64,000 bases of DNA from DASZRZ01 sp963732925 (GTDB lineage Bacteria > Acidobacteriota > Terriglobia > Terriglobales > Acidobacteriaceae). How positions within the stretch are numbered: position 1 is the first letter of the stretch; every line of letters starts with the position of its first letter. Under the pieces are notes generated by a model that was given only the letters and a program-made list of their open reading frames with translations, made no database searches and had not been told where the DNA came from. This document shows positions 1 through 8,897 of this stretch, piece by piece. Both the position numbers and the translations under genes were made by a program. Where the stretch lies: positions 124,001-188,000 of the forward strand of contig CAVTBJ010000002.1 of NCBI GenBank assembly GCA_963732925.1, written 5' to 3'.

Positions 1-180
1 GGCAAGCTGGCCGTGCCGGTCGATGTGGTCATCAATCCGAAGCGCTCCGCCGCGCGGCTGAATTTTCTCACCTCCGTTCCGAGGTGCGGCAGGGGTTTCG
101 TGCCATCGAGCAGAAGCTGAGAGAAGGTGCGGAAAATGAACGCCTTCCTCCTGGCCGGCAGAAAGAAACCAGAAATGAAG
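1..180 (+). CDS. rnpA: Ribonuclease P protein component, C-terminal part (5' truncated, frameshifted)
   Basis: The window opens inside this gene. Frame 1 reads DVVINPKRSAARLNF, which fits the C-terminal half of RnpA, the protein subunit that helps the RNase P RNA bind precursor tRNA. The frame breaks near base 80. Frame 3 then continues with RQGFRAIEQKLREGAEN, matching the end of the family. The stop is not clear because a second indel is likely before yidD at about 175. The order rnpA-yidD-yidC-jag that follows is the classic bacterial arrangement and supports the call. The true C-terminal end is uncertain. Confidence 0.8.
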
Positions 181-487
181 TTGTGCTGCTGCAGTGCATT
201 CGAACCTACCGGCGGTTGCTTTCCCCGCTGTTTCCACCGGCCTGCCGTTACGTGCCGACCTGTTCGGAGTATGCTCTTGCAGGCAGTCGAGCGCCATGGC
301 GCCTGTCCGGGGCGGCATGAAAGACTTAGGGCGGATTCTGCGCTGCCATCCTTTCGCGCGTGGCGGATACGACCCGGTCGACAAGATCCGCGGGAAAGCC
401 AGATCCCACGTGCGCTGCCGGACACGGGCACGGAGAGCAATACGTGACCCGTTGAAACCCAGGAAACCAGATTTCAGGAACGGATAG
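175..487 (+). CDS. yidD: Membrane protein insertion efficiency factor YidD (frameshifted)
   Basis: YidD is a small membrane-associated protein that assists YidC-dependent insertion. The family signature is split over three frames: CIRTYRRLLSPLFPPACRY followed by PTCSEYAL in frame 3, QAVERHGA in frame 1, then GGMKDLGRILRCHPFARGG and YDPVD in frame 2. Breaks lie near 275 and 295. The ATG at 175 or the GTG at 183 could be the start. The ATG gives the usual MK-start but needs an indel just after it. The stop used here (485-487) is that of frame 2, and the real one may be earlier. The gene sits between rnpA and yidC as in most bacteria. Confidence 0.8.
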
Positions 488-492
488 AAACT

Positions 493-2310
493 TTGACCCA
501 GTATCACAACCCCCAGCAGGAACCAGGTTCGGAGCGCCGCCTGCTGATCGTTTTTGCTCTGACTTTTCTTGTCTTAATGGTGTTTCAGCCGCTGCTCTCA
601 CGCTATCTGCGGCAGCAGCAGCCTGCTCAATCCGCGCAGAAGGCGCAAGTCACCCCGCCGGCGCCGACCGCACAGCCGCCGGCGGCCTCTACGGCTACGG
701 CTCCCGGCCCCCCTTCGTCCGCCGCCGCCCCCGTAGCATCGTCGAAGACGGCTGCGTTGCCTCCAGCTGCCCTCCGCCAGGCCAAGGGCGAAGTGGAAAC
801 CGTGGTCGACAATGGCCTGTATCGCATCACCTTCAGCAACCGCGGTGGCCAGGTAAAAAGCTGGATTCTAAAGAAGCACCTCGACGACCAGGGGCATCCC
901 CTCAACCTGGTGCATGAAGCGGCGGCCCAGCAGTTTGGCTATCCGCTTTCTTTGTGGACCTACGATCCCAAGCTTCGCACGCGGCTCAATACGGTTCTGT
1001 ATGTTCCCAACGTTACCGGGGAACAGAAGGCCCCGTCGGATATCACGTTCGAATACGCCGACGAGCACCTGCAGGTCACGCAAGACTTTCCACTTCAACG
1101 ATTCCTATGTCGTCGGCATCGATATCCAGGTGAGCAGGACGGGCAAAGCGTCAGCGCCTATCCCGGCATGGCCCGCGGGTTCGGCGATCAGCGTCATCTC
1201 CGCCGCACTACGCGTCGTCTCGCTTGGAGTGGCAGTACGGCGACGACGTACAGCGCATCGCGCCCAAGGCGTAAGCGGGGGCAATACGCTCACCGGTCCG
1301 TTCGAGTGGGTCGGAGTCGTCGATCAGTACTTCGGGGCCGTCTTTCTCCCCAACGATCCCTCGACGGTGAATGCGATTACCCTGCGCAACGCGCATGGAG
1401 GTCCCCAGAAAGCCCTCGGACCCGCAATCGCAGCAGGTCCGGGTGGAGTTGCTGGGAATGGCCGCGGGCACTCCCGGCGGCGCCTACCTCGGAACGTCTG
1501 TTTGTCGGCCCCAAGGCGCTGGACGTGCTGCAGTCCGTGAAGGTCGCCGCCATCGCCGGAGAAACCCAGCCTCCGGACCTGAGCAAGGTGCTGGATTTCG
1601 GTAAGTGGCTGGGCTGGATTGCGTATCCCCTGTTTCTGTGGCTGCGCTGGACCTACCACCACATGGTCTCCAACTGGGGTTGGGCCATTGTGGTGCTTAC
1701 TGTCATCATCAACCTGGTGCTGTTCCCGCTGCGGCTTTCCAGCATGAAATCCGCTATGAAGATGCAGAAGCTGCAGCCGCAGATGAATTCCATCAAGGAA
1801 AAGTACAAGAAGTACGCCATGCGCGACCCGCGGCGCCAGGAAATGAACCAGGAAATGGCGGAGCTGTTCAAGCGTGAGGGCGCGAACCCGGCGGGTGGGT
1901 GCTTGCCCCTCATGCTGCAGATGCCCTTCCTGATCGCCTTTTATTCCATGCTGGCCAACGCCAATGAGCTGCGCAATGCCAGCTTTCTTTGGATCCGGGA
2001 TCTTTCTTCTCCCGATCCCTACTACATCATCCCGATTCTCATTATCGCCACCACCTTCGCCATGCAGAAAATGACGCCGCAGGCGGGCATGGATCCAACC
2101 CAGCAGAGGGTGATGACCGTGATGATGCCGGTCATGCTGGGCGTGATCAGTTGGACCTTGAGTGCCGGGCTGGGCGTGTACTGGATCTTGGGGAACATGA
2201 TCGGCATCGGGCAGCAGCAGTTTCTCAACCGCACCCGGTTCGGCAAGGAAATGCGTGCCATGGCCGAAAAACGAGCACGCCAAAAAAGTATGAAGCCCAG
2301 TAAGGTCTGA
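493..2310 (+). CDS. yidC: Membrane protein insertase YidC (internal compensating frameshifts)
   Basis: YidC is the inner-membrane insertase/chaperone for membrane proteins, acting with or without SecYEG. The TTG start precedes an N-terminal membrane anchor (LLIVFALTFLVLMVFQPLL), an Ala/Pro/Gln linker and the large periplasmic domain. That domain reads correctly until about 1085, where FHFNDSYVVGIDIQV continues in frame 2, then frame 3 from about 1380, and back in frame 1 from about 1490. The C-terminal half is intact: WLGWIAYPLFLWLRW, the cytoplasmic loop rich in Lys/Met/Gln, GANPAGGCLPLMLQMPFLIA and the last transmembrane helices. The length (about 605 codons) suits a Gram-negative YidC. The shifts cancel and are probably sequence errors. 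Confidence 0.93.
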   Translation: MTQYHNPQQEPGSERRLLIVFALTFLVLMVFQPLLSRYLRQQQPAQSAQKAQVTPPAPTAQPPAASTATAPGPPSSAAAPVASSKTAALPPAALRQAKGEVETVVDNGLYRITFSNRGGQVKSWILKKHLDDQGHPLNLVHEAAAQQFGYPLSLWTYDPKLRTRLNTVLYVPNVTGEQKAPSDITFEYADEHLQVTQDFPLQRFLCRRHRYPGEQDGQSVSAYPGMARGFGDQRHLRRTTRRLAWSGSTATTYSASRPRRKRGQYAHRSVRVGRSRRSVLRGRLSPQRSLDGECDYPAQRAWRSPESPRTRNRSRSGWSCWEWPRALPAAPTSERLFVGPKALDVLQSVKVAAIAGETQPPDLSKVLDFGKWLGWIAYPLFLWLRWTYHHMVSNWGWAIVVLTVIINLVLFPLRLSSMKSAMKMQKLQPQMNSIKEKYKKYAMRDPRRQEMNQEMAELFKREGANPAGGCLPLMLQMPFLIAFYSMLANANELRNASFLWIRDLSSPDPYYIIPILIIATTFAMQKMTPQAGMDPTQQRVMTVMMPVMLGVISWTLSAGLGVYWILGNMIGIGQQQFLNRTRFGKEMRAMAEKRARQKSMKPSKV

Positions 2311-2417
2311 CTTGCGGCGAGCCTAAGATCGTCCGCTCGCCCCGCAATATGGGACGGCATCTGGATTCTGCCTACATGGATTTCGGCGAACGCTGCTTTT
2401 CTGATACAAAGACTTCG

Positions 2418-2965
2418 ATGGCCATTCCGGAAAAAGTCGCGGCAGCCCGCAAAGTAGAAGCTCTGCTGAAATCCGTTCTGCAACATGGAGGCTTGCGCCT
2501 GCGCTATCGAATCACTGTGGACCCACCTCTGCCCGAGGGAGGAGAGGGAGTGGGAGCGTCCCCAGATTCTGGTTGAGCTCTCCGGCCCCGATCAGGAGAT
2601 GCTGCTGGAGCGCAACGCCGAACTGCTGCGCGCCCTGGAACTGCTGGCCATTGAGATCCTGCACCTTCCGCCCGGCGACCACGACAAGCTCAGTTTCGAC
2701 ACCATGGGCTATCGTGCCGCACGCCTGCGAGGAGCTGAAGCTGGCGGCCAGCGTGGCTGCCGACAAGGTCCGCGAAACCGGACGCCCTTACGAGTTCGGC
2801 CCCATGTCGTTCGCGTGAGCGCCGCGTGCTTCACCTGGCCCTGCGCGATCTCCCGGACCTGCGCACGGAAAGTGACGGCGACGCGACCCGTCGCCATGTG
2901 GTGGTCTATCCCAAGGACTACCAGCCACCCAGGAGCCCAGCTTTTTCGCGCCGAAGATAGCTTGA
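2418..2965 (+). CDS. jag: Jag/KhpB-like RNA-binding protein, KH + R3H domains (frameshifted)
   Basis: This gene follows yidC, the usual place for Jag (KhpB/EloR), an RNA-binding protein linked to cell elongation. The ATG at 2418 starts MAIPEKVAAARKVEALL. After a shift near 2540 frame 1 gives ILVELSGPDQEMLLERNAEL and LELLAIEILHLPPGDHDKL, resembling the KH region. Frame 2 then gives EELKLAASVAADKVRETGRP and frame 3 SRERRVLHLALRDLPDL, which matches the R3H motif with its Arg and His. At least three indels are needed. The end is either TAG 2958-2960 or TGA 2963-2965, depending on the last shift. Confidence 0.8.
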
Positions 2966-3040
2966 ATTTTGCGCGAGCCCGCGCTCGCCCCGCCCCCCCG
3001 CGTTTAGGAAGATGGGACGCTTGTTGGGCTGGGGCAGGGT

Positions 3041-3606
3041 TTAGTGGGCGTGGGGGCTTTGCGCGGGATTCCGCCGCCGATGCACGGGTCGCACCACCGT
3101 CACGTCGAATGCCACTGGAAGCTGAGTGGGCGGATAGCAGGCGCGGTTATCGCAGGCCTGGTATTTCAGGTCCCCGCGCACGCGGTATTTGCCCGGACGC
3201 ATGTTCCGCGCCACGACCACGCGCGTGGTGACCTGGAAATTTCCCGTGTAGACATTCAGCTTGTGGCTCGGAGCAAACGGGAACGCCATGTTCTTACCCT
3301 TGGGGTAGGTAGTGCTGGCGATGACATCGGTCGGCGGATCCAGCCTGAGCACGGTAGGAATCAGCAGGTCGGAGCCGGGCGTATTGGAATTGATATGGAA
3401 GCTCGGCCGCACGCCGAAAATTCAATGCCACCGTAGATTCGCTTCCGCCGTGAGCCGGACGGGAGAGCCCACGGAAGCTGCCTCAACTTTCGGTTCGGGA
3501 TCGCCGCCCGGATCGGTCCAGTCGCTTCCCCAGAGGCCCGGGGATGCCATACAGGCCAGAGAGGCTGCGCAGGGTCACTGCCGCGGGCATCCGGCGCAGA
3601 GCTCAT
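3041..3606 (-). CDS. DsbD N-terminal (alpha) domain-like periplasmic protein, frameshifted
   Basis: The intact C-terminal part contains SFHINSNTPGSDLLIPTVLR and YQACDNRACYPPTQLP. Two Cys in a CxxxxC spacing followed by YPP is the hallmark of the DsbD alpha domain, which receives electrons from CcdA/DsbD and passes them to periplasmic thiol proteins. The N-terminal part is spread over three frames near 3420-3600 (AAVTLRSLSGLYGIPG, WGSDWTDPGGDPEPKVEAA, GGSESTVALNFR). The ATG at 3606 overlaps the stop of the upstream tlpA-like gene as ATGA, which suggests translational coupling. It is the last gene of a ccdA-tlpA-dsbD-alpha operon. The function is inferred from the family and the operon. Confidence 0.75.
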
Positions 3607-4197
3607 TGCGGAACTCCTCCCGGCTGGCACCGCGGGTCTGGCGTGTACTCGCTTCGCTTCGCCCTGTTTGAGCGCCGCCTGGATGTTCTCTTCGATTTCC
3701 CGGTGGCTTACCAGGCCAAAGTAACGGGTAACGAGTTTGCCGTCGCGTCCCACATAGAACGTGGTCGGCAGTCCCTGAATCCCGCCATAACGGTTTCCCA
3801 CATCATCGTTGCCCAGCAGAATCGGGTAGTTCACCCCGATCTTCTGGGTGAACTTCCTGATATCGGGAGGATCGCTTTGCAGGGCCACGCCCACGATCTG
3901 CAGCCCCTGGGGTCCGTACTGTTTCTGCAGGTCCACGAACCAGGGCATCTCGATTTTGCAGGGATCGCACCACGTTGCCCAGAAGTTCAGCAGCACTGCC
4001 TTGCCTTTCAGGTCCGAAAGCCGGAGAGTCTTCCCGTCCAGCGTTTTCAGCTCAAAATCAGGCGCCACCTGTCCCTTCACGTCTCCGGCCGCCAGGCCGC
4101 CCTCGCTAGCCTGCTGCCGTGCCAGGTATTTCCCCGCCACCAGCATTGCCGTGATTACCGCGATAAGGATTGCTACGATCGTCAGGTTGCGTTTCAC
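3603..4197 (-). CDS. TlpA-like membrane-anchored thioredoxin (ResA/TlpA family)
   Basis: An N-terminal anchor (LTIVAILIAVITAMLVAGKY) is followed by an AhpC/TSA-Redoxin-type thioredoxin fold: APDFELKTLDGKTLRLSDLK, NFWATWCDPCKIEMPWF with the WCxPC redox centre, and GLPTTFYVGRDGK with the cis-Pro. The protein should reduce or oxidise thiols outside the cytoplasmic membrane, as in cytochrome c maturation. About 180 residues read in one frame. The last 25 or so need a shift so that the stop falls at 3603-3605, overlapping the next start. It begins 10 bp after ccdA ends, so they are probably co-transcribed, and CcdA is its likely electron donor. Confidence 0.88.
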
Positions 4198-4207
4198 TGC
4201 GTCCTCG

Positions 4208-4951
4208 CTATCGAATGTGGCTCTCGGCCCGGACGATAAAGTCGTTCAGGAACCCGAGATGATTATTCAGCACGGTGAAGCGATTGGTCATCAGCAGAGC
4301 GCCGATCAGCACCAACAGCACGCCGCTGGCAATTTCCACTTTGTGCAGCTGTGAGCGGAAGCGTCCATAGAACACCAGAAAACGATCCACTCCCAGTGAG
4401 GTGATCAGAAATGGAACTGCCAGTCCCGCCGAATAGACCGCCAGCAGCCCCATGCCCCGGTAGGCGGTCTCCTGGGCGGCCGCCAGGGTCAGAATGGTGG
4501 CCAGGATGGGCCCGATGCAGGGAGTCCAGCCAAAGGCAAAGGCGAAGCCCACAACGAATGCTCCCCAGGGAGAACTGCTGCCCTGCACCGAGTGCAGCCG
4601 CTTGTCCATGTAAAGGTAGCGGATCTTCAGCAGGCCGATCAGATGCAGGCCAAACACGATGATGACCGCGCCGGCAATAAACGAGATGATGCCGCGGTAA
4701 CGCCCAATCACCTGCCCCAGCGCGGTCGCGCCCGCGCCCATCAGGATAAACACCAGGCTGAACCCGAAGATAAACATCAACGAGTTCGCCATCACCTTCT
4801 GCAGCAGGCGGTCGCGGTTGTGCGCCAGTTCATCCACCGTCGTTCCCGAAATCAAGGACACATATCCGGGGACGAGGGGCAGGACGCACGGGGACAAAAA
4901 TGACAGCACGCCGGCCAGAAAAGCAGCCACCGGCAACGGGGCGTTCGACAT
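4208..4951 (-). CDS. ccdA: Cytochrome c biogenesis / thiol reductant transporter CcdA
   Basis: CcdA is a six-helix membrane protein that passes reducing power from cytoplasmic thioredoxin across the membrane. Both redox-helix motifs are visible: VLSFLSPCVLPLVPGYVSLI and AFGWTPCIGPILATILTLAA. About 247 residues from MSNAPLP, the family's normal size. An in-frame extension to 5044 exists but contains no membrane or family features, so the ATG at 4951 is preferred. It is first in a three-gene set with a TlpA-like thioredoxin and a DsbD-alpha-like protein, together equivalent to a DsbD split into separate polypeptides. Confidence 0.92.
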   Translation of the reverse strand: MSNAPLPVAAFLAGVLSFLSPCVLPLVPGYVSLISGTTVDELAHNRDRLLQKVMANSLMFIFGFSLVFILMGAGATALGQVIGRYRGIISFIAGAVIIVFGLHLIGLLKIRYLYMDKRLHSVQGSSSPWGAFVVGFAFAFGWTPCIGPILATILTLAAAQETAYRGMGLLAVYSAGLAVPFLITSLGVDRFLVFYGRFRSQLHKVEIASGVLLVLIGALLMTNRFTVLNNHLGFLNDFIVRAESHIR

Positions 4952-5098
4952 AATGTTTATTCTACAGTGCTGACCGGGATTTGCCCCAGAGTTGTCGTTC
5001 CCCGGCAGCTCATTGGGACAAGCGCCACCGGGCCAATTACGCAAAGGACTCTGGTAATGCGGAAGCCGGCATTCTGAGGAAACGCCGCCGGTGCTGAT

Positions 5099-5491
5099 CT
5101 AGGCCCGCAAGCCCTTCCAGTTCTCTGCCACCACAATGGAATTGCCGGGATTGTGAGGATCGTATTTCACCGAAGCCGGCAGTCCGATTTTGCAGGTATG
5201 AATGTCGAAAATGTCCCGCAAGTATGTGATCTCCTGCGACGCCTCATAGGACACTCCGGCAACGTCGTACTGGAAAATTACAAATTGTGCGTGGCCATTG
5301 CCATTGGCCGGGATCTCCTGAATGTCAATCAGCGTCCCGTCCGTGATCCGGCCGATCACGCTTACGCGCTGGCGGCGTTCGCGCTCGATTTGCTCCGCGG
5401 TCTTCCGCCGGCTGCGGAGATAAAACACAATTGCAAGGCTGGCGACTCCCGTCGCGCCGAAGGTCATCAGATAAAAACGAAGCGCGCCCAT
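5099..5491 (-). CDS. Small membrane-anchored hypothetical protein
   Basis: About 130 residues from MGALRFYLMTFGATGVASLA. One N-terminal membrane helix is followed by a short basic segment (RSRRKTAEQIERERRQR) and a soluble domain that looks beta-rich (VIGRITDGTLIDIQEI ... FVIFQYDVAGVSYEASQEIT ... YDPHNPGNSIV). The layout resembles DUF3592-type proteins (membrane segment plus a small beta domain with a Y-D-P-x-N-P motif near the end), but I cannot confirm that family. A longer in-frame start reaches 5701 and has no helix or ribosome site to favour it. It is transcribed away from the deacetylase gene that follows. Function unknown. Confidence 0.65.
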   Translation of the reverse strand: MGALRFYLMTFGATGVASLAIVFYLRSRRKTAEQIERERRQRVSVIGRITDGTLIDIQEIPANGNGHAQFVIFQYDVAGVSYEASQEITYLRDIFDIHTCKIGLPASVKYDPHNPGNSIVVAENWKGLRA

Positions 5492-5805
5492 AGCGTGGCT
5501 CCCGTTCCGCGGCAAACCGGCGCGGGCGGGTTCCTCCCAAGAACAGCTTGAACCCCGGGACTTTGCGGCAGAAGCGGAGACGAACCCAACCCTGCCGAAC
5601 CCACTCAGCGTACCCCTTGCGAAAGGTTTTGCGAAGTTACTTCCGGAACTCGCAAGCAACGCTGGTGGAATGCATTCTAGGACAAAAACCATTGACTGCA
5701 ACGGTGAAACCCAGGGTGGCGCCAGACGCGCCCTTCCTCTTTCCGTCGCTTCTTCCTGTGAAACAAGCGCCAGGGCGCGGCGGTTCCCGATTTACAATTC
5801 TCCGC

Positions 5806-6543
5806 GTGCTCCCCTATTTTGCAGGCGCCGGTGCAGCCGCGCTGGTTTTTGCGGGCTATCACACCATGTCCCCGCAATCCCAGCTCTACGGCAGGACATT
5901 CGTCGGCGAGACGCCGCCCTCGCGCCGGCTGGCGCTCACTTTCGACGACGGGCCCAGCGATCCATCGACGCTGCGTCTGCTGGAGGTCCTGGAGCGGCAC
6001 CAGGTCCGCGCATCGTTTTTCATGATCGGACGGCACGTGGCCCGTCTCCCGGCCGTGGCCCGCGCCGTCGCCCATGCGGGACACGAAATCGCGAACCATA
6101 CCTATACCCATCCCCTGCTCAGCCTGCGCACCCGAGCGAGCGTGCGCGGGGAACTCGAGCGCTGCCGGGAAGTTCTGGGGGAGACCGTGGGCGTGCATTG
6201 CAATCTCTTCCGACCGCCCTACGGGGCGCGCCGTCCCGGAGTACTGCGCGAGATCCGCGCACGGGGACTCAATCCTGTGATGTGGAGGGTGGCCGGCAAG
6301 GACTGGCAAACGCAGTCACCCGCCACCATCGAAGAAACCGTCTGCCAGGGGATCCGCGGAGGCGACGTCATCCTGCTGCACGACGGCAGCCCCGACGGCG
6401 GCAGCGACCGGCTCGGCACCGTCGAGGCCGCCAACCGCATGATTCCACGTCTGAAAGACCAGGGCTACGCTTTCGTCGCAGTGGGCGACATGTTGCAGCA
6501 TTTGCAGAGCGTCCTACCCCCGGGCGCCGTCCTTCGCAGCTAG
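5806..6543 (+). CDS. Polysaccharide deacetylase family protein (NodB/CE4 domain)
   Basis: The GTG at 5806 starts a short membrane segment (VLPYFAGAGAAALVFAGY), then a complete NodB fold: LALTFDDGPSDPST (catalytic Asp and metal Asp), HEIANHTYTHP (HxxxH metal site), FRPPYGARRPG, a conserved Trp (VMWRVAGKDW) and LLHDGSPDGG. These metal-dependent enzymes remove N- or O-acetyl groups from peptidoglycan, chitin-like or exopolysaccharide chains. The protein is about 245 residues and probably faces the periplasm. The exact substrate cannot be read from sequence. The frame is open further upstream to 5548 but has no better start. Confidence 0.88.
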   Translation: MLPYFAGAGAAALVFAGYHTMSPQSQLYGRTFVGETPPSRRLALTFDDGPSDPSTLRLLEVLERHQVRASFFMIGRHVARLPAVARAVAHAGHEIANHTYTHPLLSLRTRASVRGELERCREVLGETVGVHCNLFRPPYGARRPGVLREIRARGLNPVMWRVAGKDWQTQSPATIEETVCQGIRGGDVILLHDGSPDGGSDRLGTVEAANRMIPRLKDQGYAFVAVGDMLQHLQSVLPPGAVLRS

Positions 6544-6734
6544 AGCGCCAACTCGCTGCATGCGGTAATCCCCGCCAGTTACCTTTCTTCCTTGCGGCGG
6601 TTACCGCTGAGATCATGACGCAAACCTTCGAGTGCCCTACCCTCTTGGTGTTGGTCTGAGTCGGGCCGGAATCGAAACTGGCCACGCCCGACTGAATCGT
6701 AATTCCCCATAGAGGGAATGAGGGGAGAAGCCAA

Positions 6735-7460
6735 GTGCTGAACTCGAGACTTCAGAAGGGCCGTTCGGAACCGCGTCACGCCAAGAACGAAGTTGTCCAG
6801 GTCTTCGGAATGAACGGCAAGGGCCGCCCCTTTCATCAGTCCGCTTCCACCGTCGACGTCAGCCACTGCGGCGTGCGCCTGCGCGGCCTGAGCTGCTGGG
6901 ACCGCCCCGGCGAAGTCATCGGCATCCGCTGCGGCCCCGAAAAGGCCCGCTTCCGGGTGGTATGGGTCGGCAAGCCCAATACTCCTTATCAGTCTCAGGT
7001 GGGCCTTTCCTGCCTGGAGCCAGCCAGGAACATTTGGGATCAGGAAGCCTGTGAGGTTGAAGCAATGCCGACCCACTTGGGACCGGCCACTCCTTCCATG
7101 TTTCGTGGAGAATTGCCCGCTGGGCTCGAAATTCCCGGAAACCGCCGCGCCAGCACTCGTTATCGTGCCAGCGGCAGAGCTCAAGTTCGCGAAATCGGAG
7201 GCACTGCCTGGCGATGGGCCATGATGTGCGACATGAGCCAGGGAGGCTGCTACCTGGAAATGCCCGCGCCCTTTCCCGCCGGAAAACAACTGGAGCTCAA
7301 TCTGACCGTCTCCGGCGTTCAGTTCCATGTGCGCGCTGAGGTGACCGGCTGCCACCCCTATGTTGGAATGGCCCTCCAGTTCAAGCTTCTAAGCCCGCTG
7401 AACCTGGAACGCGTGCTTAAGGTGATGGACCTGCTTGCCAAGACGCAAATTCCTGTCTAA
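6735..7460 (+). CDS. Tandem PilZ-like domain protein
   Basis: 241 residues from a GTG start. The second half is a recognisable PilZ domain: the RxxxR element in NRRASTRYRASGRAQV, then DMSQGGCYLEMPAPFPAG (D/NxSxxG) and an MALQF end strand. PilZ domains bind cyclic di-GMP and regulate motility, polysaccharide synthesis or secretion. The first half (residues 20-100) has a DVSHCGVRLRGL pattern and looks like a degenerate PilZ repeat that lacks a clear RxxxR. It is a stand-alone gene with no obvious operon partners. The window also encodes a GGDEF/HD-GYP protein at 30.3 kb, so a cyclic di-GMP network is present. Confidence 0.8.
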   Translation: MLNSRLQKGRSEPRHAKNEVVQVFGMNGKGRPFHQSASTVDVSHCGVRLRGLSCWDRPGEVIGIRCGPEKARFRVVWVGKPNTPYQSQVGLSCLEPARNIWDQEACEVEAMPTHLGPATPSMFRGELPAGLEIPGNRRASTRYRASGRAQVREIGGTAWRWAMMCDMSQGGCYLEMPAPFPAGKQLELNLTVSGVQFHVRAEVTGCHPYVGMALQFKLLSPLNLERVLKVMDLLAKTQIPV

Positions 7461-7566
7461 CTGGCCGGACGCCTCGCTCCAGGCATCAACTGACGGATGC
7501 TACGAGCATCTCATCTCTTGCCGACGGCCCGGAGGACGCAGCTTTTCTGCGCGCCAGAGGTAAGCG

Positions 7567-8757
7567 TCACTTCCCTCCCAGCAGCAGCTTGGCAATCGTC
7601 TGCAACTGCATATTGGACGTGCCTTCATAGATCTTCCCGATTTTGGAATCCCGAAAGTACTTCTCGACTGGATAATCGCGGGTAAAGCCATACCCCCCGA
7701 AGATATCGACTGCCAGCGAACTGACCCGCTCAGCCACCTGTGAGGCGTACAGTTTCGCCATGGCTGCCTCTTTCACGAAATTCATGCCGGCATCCTTCAT
7801 GCGGGCAGCGTTATAGACCATCAGGCGGGCGGCTTCGATTTCCGTGCCCATCTGCGCCAGCTGAAACTGGATCCCCTGAAACTCTGCAATCGGCTTGCCG
7901 AATTGCTTGCGTTCCTGCGTATACCGCAGAGCATGCTCGCATGCGCCGCGGGCCACGCCCAGCATCTGCGCTCCGATACCGATGCGGCCTTCATTCAAGG
8001 TCTCAATGGCAATCTTGTATCCTCGGCCCTCTGCGCCCAGCCGGCTTTCCGCCGGGACGCGGCAGTCTTCCAAAATCAGCTCGCAGGTCGACGATGCCCG
8101 AATCCCCAGCTTGTCTTCTTTCTTGCCCACGGCGAATCCGGGAAAATCCCGCTCCACCAGGAAGGCGGTAATGCCGCGATATCCGGCTGAGGGATCGAGG
8201 GTAGCGAACAGGATGAAGAGCCCGGCTTCTTTGGCATTGGTGATCCAAAGCTTGCGGCCGTTCAAAACGTATTCATTTCCCTGACGCTCCGCGCGTGTTC
8301 CCAGAGCGAAAGCATCCGATCCTGACCCGGCCTCGCTCAGAGCGTAGGCGCCCACGGTATCGGCCGCCATGCGCGGGAGATAGCGCGCCTTCTGCGCTTC
8401 GCTTCCCCAGCGCAGCAAAGCATTGTTCACCAGCGTGTTCTGCACGTCCACGATTACGCCCGCTGAAGCATCCACGCGCGAAAGTTCCTCCACCGCCAGG
8501 ATGGCTTCGAAAAAAGTTCCCGCGCCGCCGCCGTGCTGTTCGGAAATCTCGATGCCCATCAACCCCAGCCGGAAGAACTGCTGCACCAGTTCCGGACGAA
8601 ATAATCCCTTCTCGTCCATCTCCCGTACTAGTGGTTTCAGTTCCTCCTCGGCAAACTGGCGAACGCTGTCGCGAAACAGGAGTTCCTCTTCGGTGAGCGC
8701 CAGCAGCGGCGCCGGGCGGTTGGATTGTTCCCCGGATTGCTTCAAGGTTTCGGGCAT
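7567..8757 (-). CDS. Acyl-CoA dehydrogenase
   Basis: This FAD-dependent enzyme introduces the alpha-beta double bond in acyl-CoA. About 396 residues from MPETLKQSGEQ. The helical N-terminal domain contains FRDSVRQFAEEELKP. AYALSEAGSGSDAFAL and KLWITNAKEAGLFILFA are the two signature regions of the beta domain. The C-terminal domain carries ERKQFGKPIAEFQ, DIFGGYGFTRDYPVEKYFRD and IYEGTSNMQLQTIA, where the Glu is the usual catalytic base. The pattern is closest to short/branched-chain acyl-CoA dehydrogenases, but chain-length preference cannot be fixed here. The frame stays open to 8901, but upstream residues are not family-like. Confidence 0.93.
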   Translation of the reverse strand: MPETLKQSGEQSNRPAPLLALTEEELLFRDSVRQFAEEELKPLVREMDEKGLFRPELVQQFFRLGLMGIEISEQHGGGAGTFFEAILAVEELSRVDASAGVIVDVQNTLVNNALLRWGSEAQKARYLPRMAADTVGAYALSEAGSGSDAFALGTRAERQGNEYVLNGRKLWITNAKEAGLFILFATLDPSAGYRGITAFLVERDFPGFAVGKKEDKLGIRASSTCELILEDCRVPAESRLGAEGRGYKIAIETLNEGRIGIGAQMLGVARGACEHALRYTQERKQFGKPIAEFQGIQFQLAQMGTEIEAARLMVYNAARMKDAGMNFVKEAAMAKLYASQVAERVSSLAVDIFGGYGFTRDYPVEKYFRDSKIGKIYEGTSNMQLQTIAKLLLGGK

Positions 8758-8897
8758 TGGAGACCTCGCTCCGTAAGCAGAAACATACGAAAACTGCGGG
8801 ATCACATTGTATCGCGCAGGGAGGAGCACCCCATTCACTGCGTAATTTCGGCCAAGCCGCAGGGCTGCAGCTTGGGTGGCCGCTAACCCCGGCAGGT

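Noticed and set aside
1324..2283. 319-codon minus-strand reading frame opposite yidC
   Set aside because: Low-complexity His/Gln/Arg composition, fully opposite a conserved gene.
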